DNA of 36,044 nucleotides. Origin: a bacterium (GTDB taxonomy: Bacteria; Actinomycetota; Acidimicrobiia; Spongiisociales; ZC4RG35). Shown one piece after another: positions 27,009 to 36,044 of the stretch. The stretch is taken from assembly GCA_024639335.1 (NCBI GenBank), contig JAHEIN010000005.1, positions 13,230-49,273 of the forward strand. The letters are read 5' to 3'. The stretch's first letter is position 1; every line of letters begins with the position of its first letter. The translations under genes and the position numbers were made by a program. Under the pieces are notes generated by a model. That model was not told where the DNA came from, ran no database searches, and was given only the letters and a program-made list of their open reading frames with translations.

Positions 27009-28357
27009 TACGCGTCCAGCCTGAATCCGACCTCGGCTCCACCATCGACCGGATTCCGAGCGAAGACCTCTCCGCCGTGGGACTCGACGATGTGCCGAAC
27101 GATGGACAGGCCGAGTCCCGAGCCGGGTTTCGTCCTCGCTGCGTCGCTCCGGTGGAAGCGTTCGAAAACGAGGAGTAGATCCTCATCGGGAATCCCTGGT
27201 CCGTGATCCCGGACCGCAATCGTCATGCCGTCCACATGGACTTCGATCGGATGACCGGGTTCGTTCCATGCGATTGCGTTCGAGACCAGATTGGACACCG
27301 CCCGCTCCATCTGCGAGACCCGGACCAACACCTCCACGCCCTCACCGTCGATCACTATCGGGTCGCCGGTCCGACTCTTGAACCGTCGCACCACCGTCTC
27401 GGCGAGCGCTCGCAGTCCGATCGGCTGTCGTTCCTCCCCGGTCGAGGATGCATCGGTCGAGAGATCGACCAGCTCCGTCGCCAGATTCGTGAGCTCGATC
27501 GACTCGCTGACGGCGGCATCGATCAGCTCCTGTGACTGTTCGTTCGTGAGCTCGCTGCGGCGACGCTGCAGCGTCTCGAGATTCGTCCTCAATGCAGTGA
27601 GCGGCGTGCGGAACTCGTGGCCCGCATCGGCGATCAGACGCTGCTGTTGGGCGCGGCTGGTTCGCAACGCATCGATCATCGAAGAGAAGGCTGTTGCCAG
27701 ACGGCCGATCTCGTCCGTTCGATTCGTCGTCACGGTGGCCGTGAGGTCCTCCGTCGAGGCGATGCGCTCGGCCTGATCGGTCAGTTCCTCCAACGGATCG
27801 AGCGCCCGCCGGGCCAGAGACCAACCCATCGATCCGGCGGCGAGGATGAGCACGGTCGCGATCGAGATCGATCGGCCGACCAAAGCACCGATGCTGTCCT
27901 CGATTCCTTCGATGCTGACAGCGATCTGGACCGCTCCGAGATTCCGCTCACCGCGGGGATCGCTGATTCCGGCCACGACCATGCGGAACCTCTCTCCATC
28001 GATCGTCACCGTCTCGAACAGGCGGTCCGTGGTGGAACGGGATGCGAGGTCGACGGCAGCGTCCGTGATCGGCAGCTCGTCGCCCGTGGTGTCGACGACC
28101 ACGACACCCCCGGGGCCGAGCACTCGATAGAGCGCATCGAGGTTGACCGGTGCGCGTCGCCGACCGCGCGGCTCGAACGGCGTGACCGGCCGAACGAAGT
28201 CACCTTCGGCGGTCAACGCCAAGCGCTGTTCCAGGTCGGCGTCGACCTGGGCTCGCAGGGCTCGGGCGGTGAGGATGGTGGATGCTGCCAGGACCAGCAG
28301 CGCGATCGCTGCAGTGGCGATGCCGAGAGTGAGTGCCCAGCGCCAGCGAAGGGTCAC
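27008..28357 (-). CDS. sensor histidine kinase (HAMP, HisKA, HATPase)
   Basis: [22 protein letters not shown]-box; [34 protein letters not shown]. Confidence 0.92.
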   Translation of the reverse strand: MTLRWRWALTLGIATAAIALLVLAASTILTARALRAQVDADLEQRLALTAEGDFVRPVTPFEPRGRRRAPVNLDALYRVLGPGGVVVVDTTGDELPITDAAVDLASRSTTDRLFETVTIDGERFRMVVAGISDPRGERNLGAVQIAVSIEGIEDSIGALVGRSISIATVLILAAGSMGWSLARRALDPLEELTDQAERIASTEDLTATVTTNRTDEIGRLATAFSSMIDALRTSRAQQQRLIADAGHEFRTPLTALRTNLETLQRRRSELTNEQSQELIDAAVSESIELTNLATELVDLSTDASSTGEERQPIGLRALAETVVRRFKSRTGDPIVIDGEGVEVLVRVSQMERAVSNLVSNAIAWNEPGHPIEVHVDGMTIAVRDHGPGIPDEDLLLVFERFHRSDAARTKPGSGLGLSIVRHIVESHGGEVFARNPVDGGAEVGFRLDA

Positions 28358-29040
28358 TTCGCCCTCGCCACATATCCGACGCCGCGCACCGTGTGGATCA
28401 GTCGCGGCTCACCTTCGGCCTCGGTCTTGCGGCGGAGGTACCCGATGTACACCTCGATCGAGTTCGAGCTGGTGGCGAAGTCGAGCCCCCAGATCCGATC
28501 GAGGATCAGATCGCGTTCCAGCACGATGTCTTCGTTGAAGACGAGCAATTCCAGCAGGTCGAACTCGGTGCGGGTGAGGTGGATCTCTCGTTCCCCGCGG
28601 AATGCCCGCCGGGCGCGGGGCTCGACGACGAGGTCGCGCAGTTTCATGACCTCCTCGGCTGCAGAGATGCCGCTCCGGCGGAGCAAGGCCCGGATCCGCG
28701 CCAGCAGCTCGTCCAGCGCGAAAGGCTTCGGGAGATAGTCGTCGGCGCCGGCGTCGAGGCCGGCCACGCGGTCGGTCACTTCGTGTCGCGCCGTCAACAT
28801 GAGAATGGGTGTCGAGTCGCCGCCGGCCCGGATCGCCCGTGCCACTTCGAGACCGGACAGCTCCGGCATCATCACATCGAGTAGCACGGCGTCGAACTGC
28901 TCGCCGGTGAGCATGTCGAGAGCGGCACGCCCGTCAGCTGCAGCCTCGACTTCGTATCCCTCGAAGCCGAGCGCCCGGCTGACCGACAGCCGGATATTCT
29001 CGTCGTCATCGACGACCAGCAGGCGTCCGTGGGTGTCCAT
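28354..29040 (-). CDS. OmpR/PhoB-family response regulator
   Basis: [14 protein letters not shown]...[11 protein letters not shown]...[13 protein letters not shown] + winged helix; ATGA overlap with HK; start at MDTHGR. Confidence 0.93.
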   Translation of the reverse strand: MDTHGRLLVVDDDENIRLSVSRALGFEGYEVEAAADGRAALDMLTGEQFDAVLLDVMMPELSGLEVARAIRAGGDSTPILMLTARHEVTDRVAGLDAGADDYLPKPFALDELLARIRALLRRSGISAAEEVMKLRDLVVEPRARRAFRGEREIHLTRTEFDLLELLVFNEDIVLERDLILDRIWGLDFATSSNSIEVYIGYLRRKTEAEGEPRLIHTVRGVGYVARAK

Positions 29041-29089
29041 TTCGTGCGAGGCTATCGAACACCTCTCCCCGCCAGCAGCCACTGCACGG

Positions 29090-29107
29090 TTCTCAGCGGA
29101 TTCTCAG
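29090..29107. promoter_or_regulatory. tandem heptamer TTCTCAG-n4-TTCTCAG, candidate autoregulatory response-regulator site
   Basis: Perfect 7-mer direct repeat at 11-bp period, 50 nt upstream of the response-regulator start. Confidence 0.55.
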
Positions 29108-29805
29108 ATTCCGAGGAACCGCTCGACCCACTCGTCGGCGGGCCTGGTACACAGCTGTTCCCACGTTCCCACCTGGACGATCCGGCCGCTGCGCATCAAT
29201 GCGATCCGATCTGCGATGGACCGCGCCTCGTCGTGATCGTGCGTCACGTAGATGGCAGGCGTAGCGGTCTCGTCGAGCAACTGGCCGATGTCGGACATCA
29301 GCCGATCCCTGATCAGGCGGTCGAGCGATCCCAGTGGCTCATCGAGCATGACCAGCCGGGGGCCTGGAGCGAGTGTTCGCGCCAACGCAACTCGCTGTTT
29401 CTCCCCTCCGGAGAGCCCGTCGATCCTCCGATCGGTGAAGCCCTCCATGCCGACCCAGTCCAATGCCTCGTCTACGCGGCGGCGGCACTCTTCTGAATCC
29501 ACCCCTTGCATCTCCAACCCGAAGGCGACGTTCTGACCGACCGTCCGGTGTGGGAACAGCGCGAAGCTCTGAAACATCAGACCGAAATCCCGCAGGTGCA
29601 CGGGAGTCTCGGTGATGTCGTCTCCGTCCCAGTGGACCGTCCCCCGGTCGGGTCGTTCCAGCCCTGCGACCACCCGCAGGAGGGTCGATTTCCCGCAGCC
29701 CGAAGGGCCGAGGATGGCGACCGTCTCATCTGCGACCTCCAGCGAGGCGTCGTCGACCGCAACTGCTGCGCCGAAGCGTTTCGTGACTCTGCGCACCGAC
29801 AGCAT
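29104..29805 (-). CDS. thiQ: thiamine ABC transporter ATP-binding protein
   Basis: GPSGCGKSTLLRVVAGLERP, LSGGEKQRVALARTL; operon with thiB/thiP behind a TPP riboswitch. Confidence 0.88.
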   Translation of the reverse strand: MLSVRRVTKRFGAAVAVDDASLEVADETVAILGPSGCGKSTLLRVVAGLERPDRGTVHWDGDDITETPVHLRDFGLMFQSFALFPHRTVGQNVAFGLEMQGVDSEECRRRVDEALDWVGMEGFTDRRIDGLSGGEKQRVALARTLAPGPRLVMLDEPLGSLDRLIRDRLMSDIGQLLDETATPAIYVTHDHDEARSIADRIALMRSGRIVQVGTWEQLCTRPADEWVERFLGI

Positions 29806-31361
29806 CAGAACTCTCCGAGCTCGCCGGCTCTCAACCGGTCGATCGAGAGGATCAGCGCAGTCGTGAGCAGCATCAGGATGACCGACAATGCCATTGCTCC
29901 GGTGAAGGTGACGGCACCTGGGCGACCCAGCAGCCGGAAGATCAGCGTCGGGATGGTCACGCTGTTTGGTCGAACGATGAACGACGTCGCTCCGAACTCT
30001 CCCAACGAGACGGCTGCGGCGAAGCCTGCCCCGACCATGGCGGCTCGTGCGACGATCGCGAGATCGACGTGGCGGAACACCTGTCGCGGCGAGGCTCCGA
30101 GCACTGCTGCCGCTTCCCTCAGGTCGGCCCTGATCGCTCGCAGCGTGGGCAGTGTCGCTCGGACGACGAATGGGACCGCCACCAACGCATGCGCCAGCGG
30201 AACCAACAGCACCGAGCCCCTCAGATCGACGGGCTCGTCGAGCGCAACCAAGAAGCCGAAGCCGATCGTGACCGCCGAGGTGCCGAGGGGGAGCATCAGG
30301 ACGGTGTCGAAGCTGGAAGCCACGACCGTCGATCCCCGGGAGATCAGCGATGCCGCCGCCATCCCGACCACGGTGGCAATGAGCGCGCCCACCACTGCGA
30401 AGAAGAGAGAGTTGGTGATCGCCTCCCCTGGGGTGATGGCGAGCCGGCCTGGATCGACCAGGAACTCCCAACCGGCGAGGCCGCCGCGAAACGAGCGGCC
30501 GACGAGCACCACTAGAGGCGCAGCGAGGAGTCCAAGCGTTCCGAAGACCACCGACCAAAGGATTGCGCGCTCGGTGTCTGATCGCGCCGGACGTAACACG
30601 CGTGCTTCCGCTGCGAGCTCCAAGCCGACGCTCCGGGTTCGCTGGTAGCGACCGTATGCCCAGAGAATGCCCACGACCCCGACCAGTTGGAGGATTGCGA
30701 GCGCGCCGGCGGCCCCGAGGTCGAGGAAGGTGGTTGCCTCCTGATAGATCTGCACCTCGATCGTGCGATAGGTCAATCCGCCAAGAATGAGCACGACGCC
30801 GAACGACGTGAACGTGAACAGGAAGACGATGGACAGCGCCGCCGCGATCGATGGGCCGAGGATGGGCAGCGTGGTCCGGACGAACGCGGTGAGGGGTGAT
30901 GCACCAAGCGAACGGGCCGCCTCGACCACTCCCCGGTCCAGTCGCGACCACACACCTCCAACCGTCCGCACCACCACGGCGACGTTGAAGAAGACGTGTG
31001 CGGCCAGAATCCCCCAGATGCTGTTCGAGAGTCCCAGCGCCACGAACGCCGATCCCACCACCACGGTCGGCAGCACGAACGGGACGGTCACCATCGCCCT
31101 GATCAGTGAGCGACCCGGGAAAGAGAAGTGCGATAGCACGGCGGTCAGGGGCATCGCCACCACGAAGGTGAGGAGTGTCGAGACCGCCGCCTGCCACAGC
31201 GTGAACCAGACGACCGACCGGGTCGATGCCGAGGTCAGCACGTCGCCGAAACCCTCGCCGACCGACATCATCAGGATCCGTGCGACGGGGTATACGAAGA
31301 GGTATCCGATGAACCCGACGGGAACGATCGCCAATGCGACCCTTCCCGCTCTCGTGCTCAC
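29805..31361 (-). CDS. thiP: thiamine ABC transporter permease (two fused permease halves)
   Basis: About 520 aa with two BPD permease units; overlaps thiQ start and thiB stop. Confidence 0.88.
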   Translation of the reverse strand: MSTRAGRVALAIVPVGFIGYLFVYPVARILMMSVGEGFGDVLTSASTRSVVWFTLWQAAVSTLLTFVVAMPLTAVLSHFSFPGRSLIRAMVTVPFVLPTVVVGSAFVALGLSNSIWGILAAHVFFNVAVVVRTVGGVWSRLDRGVVEAARSLGASPLTAFVRTTLPILGPSIAAALSIVFLFTFTSFGVVLILGGLTYRTIEVQIYQEATTFLDLGAAGALAILQLVGVVGILWAYGRYQRTRSVGLELAAEARVLRPARSDTERAILWSVVFGTLGLLAAPLVVLVGRSFRGGLAGWEFLVDPGRLAITPGEAITNSLFFAVVGALIATVVGMAAASLISRGSTVVASSFDTVLMLPLGTSAVTIGFGFLVALDEPVDLRGSVLLVPLAHALVAVPFVVRATLPTLRAIRADLREAAAVLGASPRQVFRHVDLAIVARAAMVGAGFAAAVSLGEFGATSFIVRPNSVTIPTLIFRLLGRPGAVTFTGAMALSVILMLLTTALILSIDRLRAGELGEF

Positions 31362-32479
31362 GACCCGAGCACGAGCTCGGACCACTCTTCGATCCAGCGC
31401 TCGCGATTCTCCTCGACGAGCGCAGGGTCCAGCGAGATCGGCGAGGCGGGGACCAGCGTGTAGTCGATGAACTCCTGGGGGAGGTCGACGGTCTCGTTCG
31501 CCGGAAACACGAACCAGGTGAGCGGAATCAGCTCCTGGAAGGAGGGGCTGAGCATGAAGTCGATGAGGAGGCCGGCTGCGTCGGGGTGGTCGGAGCCTGA
31601 GAGGATCCCGGCGAACTCGATCTGCCGATAGCAGGTCTCGTCCACCACGCCGGTCGGAGCCTCATCGACCGGAGGATCGGCGAAGATCACCTCGGCGGGC
31701 GGCGACGACGCATAGGACACCACCAGCGGATCGTCACCGCCCCAGTGGCTGAACTCCTGGTAGTAGGCGGTATCCCAATCGGAGACGATGTTCACCCCGT
31801 TGTCCACCAGCGTCGTCCAATACTCCTGCCAGCCATCCTCTCCGAAGGTGGCGATCGTTGCGAACAGAAACGCCAGGCCCGGAGAGGACGTGGCCGGGCT
31901 CTCCACGACGAGATCGGATGCGTACTCCGGCTGGGCGAGTTGCTCGATGTTCAGCGGCGGGACCGTGTCGGTGTAGGCGGCGACGTCGTAGTTGATGCAC
32001 ACATCGCCGAAGTCGATCGGTGTGACCCGGAACTCGGGATCGAGTTCGAGGCGGTCCGGCACATCGGTCAGCAGGGACGACTCGTACGGCTCGAAGATGT
32101 CCTCCCCGAGCGCCCTGCTCAGGAAGCTGTCGTCGACGCCGAAGAGGACGTCGGCGACCGGGTTGTCCTTCGTGAGGATCGCCTGGTTGGTCATCGACCC
32201 GGCATCGCCGGCAGGCAACACCTCGACCTCTATCCCCGTGTCGGCCGTGAACGCTGCAAAGGTCTCTTCGGTGACACCTCCGGCGAAAGAGTCGTGGGAG
32301 ATGATCGTCAAGGTCTCGGGCAGATCCGTGCCTACCGTGGTCGGCGTCGTCGGTTCGCTTGTCGGGGCCGCGGCCTCGATGGTCGTCGTCGTTCCCTGGT
32401 CGGTCGTGTCGCCGCAAGCGGCCAACAGCATCCCGACTGCCAGGATCAGCGCGGTGGTGCGCATGGGATTCCTCCTCAT
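31358..32479 (-). CDS. thiB: thiamine ABC transporter substrate-binding lipoprotein
   Basis: Lipobox LLAACG; LTIISHDSFAGGVTEETFAAFTADTGIEVEVLPAGDAG; downstream of TPP riboswitch. Confidence 0.9.
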   Translation of the reverse strand: MRRNPMRTTALILAVGMLLAACGDTTDQGTTTTIEAAAPTSEPTTPTTVGTDLPETLTIISHDSFAGGVTEETFAAFTADTGIEVEVLPAGDAGSMTNQAILTKDNPVADVLFGVDDSFLSRALGEDIFEPYESSLLTDVPDRLELDPEFRVTPIDFGDVCINYDVAAYTDTVPPLNIEQLAQPEYASDLVVESPATSSPGLAFLFATIATFGEDGWQEYWTTLVDNGVNIVSDWDTAYYQEFSHWGGDDPLVVSYASSPPAEVIFADPPVDEAPTGVVDETCYRQIEFAGILSGSDHPDAAGLLIDFMLSPSFQELIPLTWFVFPANETVDLPQEFIDYTLVPASPISLDPALVEENRERWIEEWSELVLGS

Positions 32480-32505
32480 TCCTCGTCAGTCGGGAGCGGG
32501 GGGAT

Positions 32506-32606
32506 CGGCTGAGTACTCCCTGTCTCGGCATTACCCGTGTCAGGTCCGTACGGTCGGAGCTCCTCAGCTCCCTCTCAGCCCGGTCACACCGAGCTCCCGT
32601 GTTCGA
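32506..32606 (-). ncRNA. TPP riboswitch (THI element)
   Basis: Minus strand ACGGGAGCTCGGTGTGACCGGGCTGAGAGGG...GACCGTACGGACCTGACACGGGTAATGCCGAGACAGGGA matches TPP core (CTGAGA, ACCTGA, GGGTAATGCC, AGGGA); boundaries approximate. Confidence 0.92.
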
Positions 32607-32685
32607 TCCGCAGGTTAGGGGGTGCCTGGGACTACTGCGCCATCGTGTTGAGCGGGCCGTTGGCCGCCGGCTATAGGCTCTGGGC

Positions 32686-33909
32686 ATGGCAGGCCCCCAC
32701 CTCGACCGTCCGTTCGACATCGTCGTGTTCGGCGCGACAAGCTTCGCAGGGCAGATCCTGTGTCGTCACATGGTCGATCGCCACGGAACAGATCGGGAAG
32801 TCCGATGGGGGATCGCCGGCCGCAACCCAGAGAAGCTCGAGCGGGTCGCCGAGGAGACGGGCGCCGACGTCGAGCAGATCATCGCCGAGGCGGCGAGCGA
32901 AGACGACATGGCGCGGCTCGCCGAATCCGCCCGCCTCGTGGTGTCGACCGTCGGGCCCTATGCGATGTACGGGTCGGAGCTGGTGTCGGCGGTCGCCGGC
33001 GCAGGCACCGACTATTGCGATCTCACCGGAGAGCCCCATTGGATGCAGCGAATGATCGACGCCCATTCGGTGGAGGCCGAGGCGAGCGGTGCTCGGATCG
33101 TGCACGCTTGTGGTGTCGATTCCATCCCCTCCGACCTCGGGGTGCTGTTCACCCAGCAGAAGGCGATCGAGGCGTTCGGCACACCCTGCAGCCGGATCAA
33201 GATGCGCGTCAAGGCCTTCAAAGGGGGATTCAGCGGCGGCACCGTCGGGACGATGATGAACACCATGGACGAGCTGTCGTCCGATCCTGGGCTGAGGAAG
33301 GTCCTCGGGAACCCTTACGCCATCACTCCGGAGGGGCAGCGCACCGGGGTCCGTCAACCCAATGTGACGACCCCGGTCAAAGACGAGGCGACCGGTCACT
33401 GGCTCGCGCCGTTCGTCATGGCTGCGGTCAACACCCGAGTGGTGCACCGGACGAACGCACTTCTCGGACACCCCTGGGGAGGAGACTTCCTCTACGACGA
33501 GGCGTCGATGATGGGAACCGGACCGGGTGGCCTCGCTCGCGCCTCGGCGATGTCTGCGAGTCTCGCCGGCTTCATCGGGGCCGCGGCGATCGGCCCGGCG
33601 CGCTCGCTCCTACATCGCGTGTTGCCTGACCCGGGGACCGGGCCGACGCCTGAAGAGCAGGAGAACGGTTACTTCGACTTTCGCTTCTTCGGGACGACCG
33701 AGGACGGGCGGTCGATCGCAACGAGAATCACCGGTGACCGTGATCCGGGGTATGGATCGTCTGCGAAGATGCTCGGGGAGGCGGCGTTCGCCCTGCTCGA
33801 CCAGGAAGGAGTCGGCGGCGGTTTCTGGACGCCGGCCACGGCGCTCGGTGAGTCGTTCATCGCACCCCTCACCGAAAACGCCGGTCTGTCCTTCGAGGTG
33901 CTCGGCTGA
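32686..33909 (+). CDS. saccharopine dehydrogenase-like / trans-acting enoyl reductase family protein
   Basis: DIVVFGATSFAGQIL Rossmann motif, WGIAGRNPEKLE, CGVDSIPSDLG. Confidence 0.88.
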   Translation: MAGPHLDRPFDIVVFGATSFAGQILCRHMVDRHGTDREVRWGIAGRNPEKLERVAEETGADVEQIIAEAASEDDMARLAESARLVVSTVGPYAMYGSELVSAVAGAGTDYCDLTGEPHWMQRMIDAHSVEAEASGARIVHACGVDSIPSDLGVLFTQQKAIEAFGTPCSRIKMRVKAFKGGFSGGTVGTMMNTMDELSSDPGLRKVLGNPYAITPEGQRTGVRQPNVTTPVKDEATGHWLAPFVMAAVNTRVVHRTNALLGHPWGGDFLYDEASMMGTGPGGLARASAMSASLAGFIGAAAIGPARSLLHRVLPDPGTGPTPEEQENGYFDFRFFGTTEDGRSIATRITGDRDPGYGSSAKMLGEAAFALLDQEGVGGGFWTPATALGESFIAPLTENAGLSFEVLG

Positions 33910-33920
33910 GCGTCCGGGAG

Positions 33921-35102
33921 TCAAACAGCGGCGCTGAACACCAACACGACGTTGTGACCGCCGAACCCGAATGAGTTCGAAATGGCGACGGTCGGCTCCC
34001 AGCGACGCAGTTCGGTGACGATGTCGGTCAAACCGATCTCGGGATCTTGCGTGCTGAGCCCGATGTTCGGCGGCAGCTCGGCGCGGCTCATCGCGATCAG
34101 ACAGGCAACGGCCTCGACGGCGCCACTGGCCCCGAGCGCGTGTCCGGTGGTTCCCTTGATCGAGGAGATCGGAGGGTGATCGTCACCGAAGATCCGCAGG
34201 ATGACCTGTGACTCCGTGAGGTCATTGAGTGCGGTGCCCGTGCCGTGGGCGTTGATGTAGCCCACGTCGGCGGGAGCGATCCCGGCATCTTCGAGGGCGA
34301 GTCGCACGGCTCGTTCGGCGCCATCGCCGGCGGGGTGCGGAGCAGTCATGTGGTGGGCGTCCGCAGTGGCAGCCGAGCCGGAGATCTCTGCGATGATCGT
34401 GGCGCCACGAGCGATGGCGGCTTCCCGCTCTTCGAGCACGAGGATGCCGGCGCCCTCGCCGGCGACGAAGCCATCCCGGTCGACGTCGAACGGTCGGGCG
34501 ACATCGGACGGGCTGAGCGCACGCATCGCCGAGAATCCGTCGATGGTCGGCCGCCGCAGCGCACCCTCTGCCCCGCCGGCGATCGCGCCATCTGCATATC
34601 CCCACGCGATCTGGCGGGCTGCGTCGACGATCGCCTGTCCGCCTGCAGCACAGGCGACGACCGGAGTGCTCGCCTGACCACCGAAGCCGTACTTGATGGA
34701 GACGGCGGCGGTGGCGGCGTTGCACATCATCATCGGGATCCAGATGGGCGACAGACGCGACTCGCCCTCGGCGTACGTGTTGAGGATGAGGTCTTCCAGT
34801 GCCTTCAGTCCTCCGACGCCGGTGGCGACGTTGACGGTCACGCGATTCGGGTCGAGGTGGCCGAGTCCGCCCGCCATTTCCAGGGCCTCATGCGTGGCGA
34901 CGAGGCCGAACTGGGTGAAGCGGTCGTAGCGCCTGGCTTCCCGTTTCGGGATCCATGGTTCCGGATCCCAGTTCTGGACGTCATGAGGTCCCTGTCCGGG
35001 CACCAGTTGAAGTCCCTTCCAGAAGGACTCCTCTCCGATTCCGGCTGCTGACACGACGCCCAGCCCGGTGACGACGACTCTTCGCTGCTCCACGTCGACC
35101 AT
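33921..35102 (-). CDS. fabF: beta-ketoacyl-ACP synthase II-like
   Basis: RRVVVTGLGVVSAAG, catalytic Cys in VVACAAGGQ, NAHGTGTALND, KGTTGHALGASG. Confidence 0.92.
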   Translation of the reverse strand: MVDVEQRRVVVTGLGVVSAAGIGEESFWKGLQLVPGQGPHDVQNWDPEPWIPKREARRYDRFTQFGLVATHEALEMAGGLGHLDPNRVTVNVATGVGGLKALEDLILNTYAEGESRLSPIWIPMMMCNAATAAVSIKYGFGGQASTPVVACAAGGQAIVDAARQIAWGYADGAIAGGAEGALRRPTIDGFSAMRALSPSDVARPFDVDRDGFVAGEGAGILVLEEREAAIARGATIIAEISGSAATADAHHMTAPHPAGDGAERAVRLALEDAGIAPADVGYINAHGTGTALNDLTESQVILRIFGDDHPPISSIKGTTGHALGASGAVEAVACLIAMSRAELPPNIGLSTQDPEIGLTDIVTELRRWEPTVAISNSFGFGGHNVVLVFSAAV

Positions 35103-35165
35103 TCTGCACGTTTCTGGCGCACAATGTCCGATTCGAACCGGTTCTGTTCATACTCGCTGGCGACG

Positions 35166-35690
35166 ATGAGAGTGCCAGCACCGATTCTCGATCTGCCGAT
35201 CACGGGAGTGCGACTCGACGGGGACTCCCTTCGAGACGTGACTGCCCGCGGGCCGGTCCTTCTGGTCTTCCTGCGGCATTTCGGTTGACTGTTTCCCAAG
35301 GAGGTCGTATCCGACCTCCGCAGGGTCGCCGTGGGCGATCCGAGTTTCCCGAGTCCGATCTTCGTCTTCATGGGTACCCCCGACGAGGGCAAGGCGTTTC
35401 TCGATACCCACTGGCCGGGCGCCCAGGGCATCGCGGACCCCGACAAGACGCTTTACGAGGCGTTCTCGGTGCCGAGAGGAGGCTGGCGGGAGATGTTCGG
35501 TCTCGGATCGTGGCTCGCAGGCATCAGGGCAACGCTGAAGGGCAAGTGGATCGGGCGGCGTCACGGTGATCCGTGGACGTTGCCGCTGTTCGTCGTCCTC
35601 GACGGCAGCGCGATCTCCTGGCGGCACGTCGGAGCGCATGCAGGCGATCATCCATCGGTCGATTCGATCCCTCGTGGAGCGACTCCGTGA
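35166..35690 (+). CDS. peroxiredoxin-like (AhpC/TSA-type) protein, candidate selenoprotein with in-frame UGA at codon 41
   Basis: ATG 35166; frame open except TGA 35286-35288 in ...VLLVFLRHFG-U-LFPKEVVSDLRR...; redox-Cys position; SECIS-like hairpin follows; 3' end overlaps next gene by GTGA. Confidence 0.72.
35295..35325 (+). promoter_or_regulatory. candidate bacterial SECIS element
   Basis: GGAGGTC GTATCC GACCTCC (7-bp perfect stem, G first in loop), flanked by CCC/GGG outer pairing; loop G 19 nt after the UGA. Confidence 0.6.
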
Positions 35691-36044
35691 CTGACGACTT
35701 CACGCTGGTGGCGGTGCACGGCAACGGAGGTGGCGGGTTCCGCTTCGAGCGGGCTCGTGAGCACATCGAGACCGGTATCCGGTTCGAGACGGTGACGCTC
35801 CCAGGATTCGGTGGGAGACCCGCCGATCCGTCGCTCGTGAGTCTCGGCGACTATGCCGAGCAGCTGTGGTCTGAGATCGCAGGGCTGCCCGGCCCGATCG
35901 TGGTGCTCGGGCACGGGATCGGTGGCTCCATCGCCCTCGACATGCTGCAACGTCACCCGGTCGATGGCCTGATCATCCATGCACCGGTAGGGACCCGCCT
36001 CGAGGAACGACTGTTCCCCAAGCTGATGAAGCCCGAGCCGATAC
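35687..36044 (+). CDS. alpha/beta hydrolase, 3' truncated by window edge
   Basis: VTDDFTLVAVHGNGGGGFRFERA...VTLPGFGGRPAD...VVLGHGIGGSIALDML; GTG overlaps previous stop. Confidence 0.8.
   Translation, partial: MTDDFTLVAVHGNGGGGFRFERAREHIETGIRFETVTLPGFGGRPADPSLVSLGDYAEQLWSEIAGLPGPIVVLGHGIGGSIALDMLQRHPVDGLIIHAPVGTRLEERLFPKLMKPEPI

Noticed and set aside
35285-35569. Alternative + frame ORF of 94 aa over the selenoprotein region
   Set aside because: Basic, low-complexity translation in the wrong frame; the frame of 35166..35690 carries the peroxiredoxin-like sequence.
1-36044. Prophage, integron, CRISPR or toxin-antitoxin island
   Set aside because: No integrase, transposase, phage structural genes, cas genes or regularly spaced repeats were recognised; most genes are housekeeping/metabolic.

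Overview
High-GC, actinobacterial-looking chromosomal window (probably Acidimicrobiia-like by gene content; inference only) with dense, mostly operonic genes. Left to right: a 5'-truncated ORF; a small Nfu N-domain protein (-); a tightly overlapping + strand operon hyuA-hyuB-glcD-glcE-glcF-membrane protein-SAM methyltransferase; GNAT and argS (-); a GAF/PAS histidine kinase with a stand-alone receiver (+); a fused alpha/beta 2-oxoacid dehydrogenase E1 (-); an acyl-CoA dehydrogenase (-); a single membrane-anchored CDS bracketed by 50-bp inverted repeats; an ABC-2 type exporter (+); a stand-alone OLD-type TOPRIM protein (-); a P-loop kinase/LLM oxidoreductase fusion (-); tRNA-Phe and tRNA-Asp (-); MgtC (-) and a divergent secreted acidic protein (+); an HK/RR pair (-) downstream of a TPP-riboswitch-controlled thiBPQ operon (-); saccharopine-dehydrogenase-like (+); FabF-like KAS (-); and, at the right end, a peroxiredoxin-like gene interrupted by an in-frame UGA followed by a bacterial-SECIS-like hairpin, overlapping a partial alpha/beta hydrolase. 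Main points worth a second look: (1) the candidate selenoprotein at 35166-35690, (2) the 45/50 inverted repeats at 19198-19247 and 20471-20520 enclosing one gene, (3) tandem TTCTCAG-type heptamers with 11-bp period at two promoters near the OmpR-type two-component system, (4) the kinase-LLM oxidoreductase fusion. No CRISPR array, rRNA or recognisable transposase was seen.
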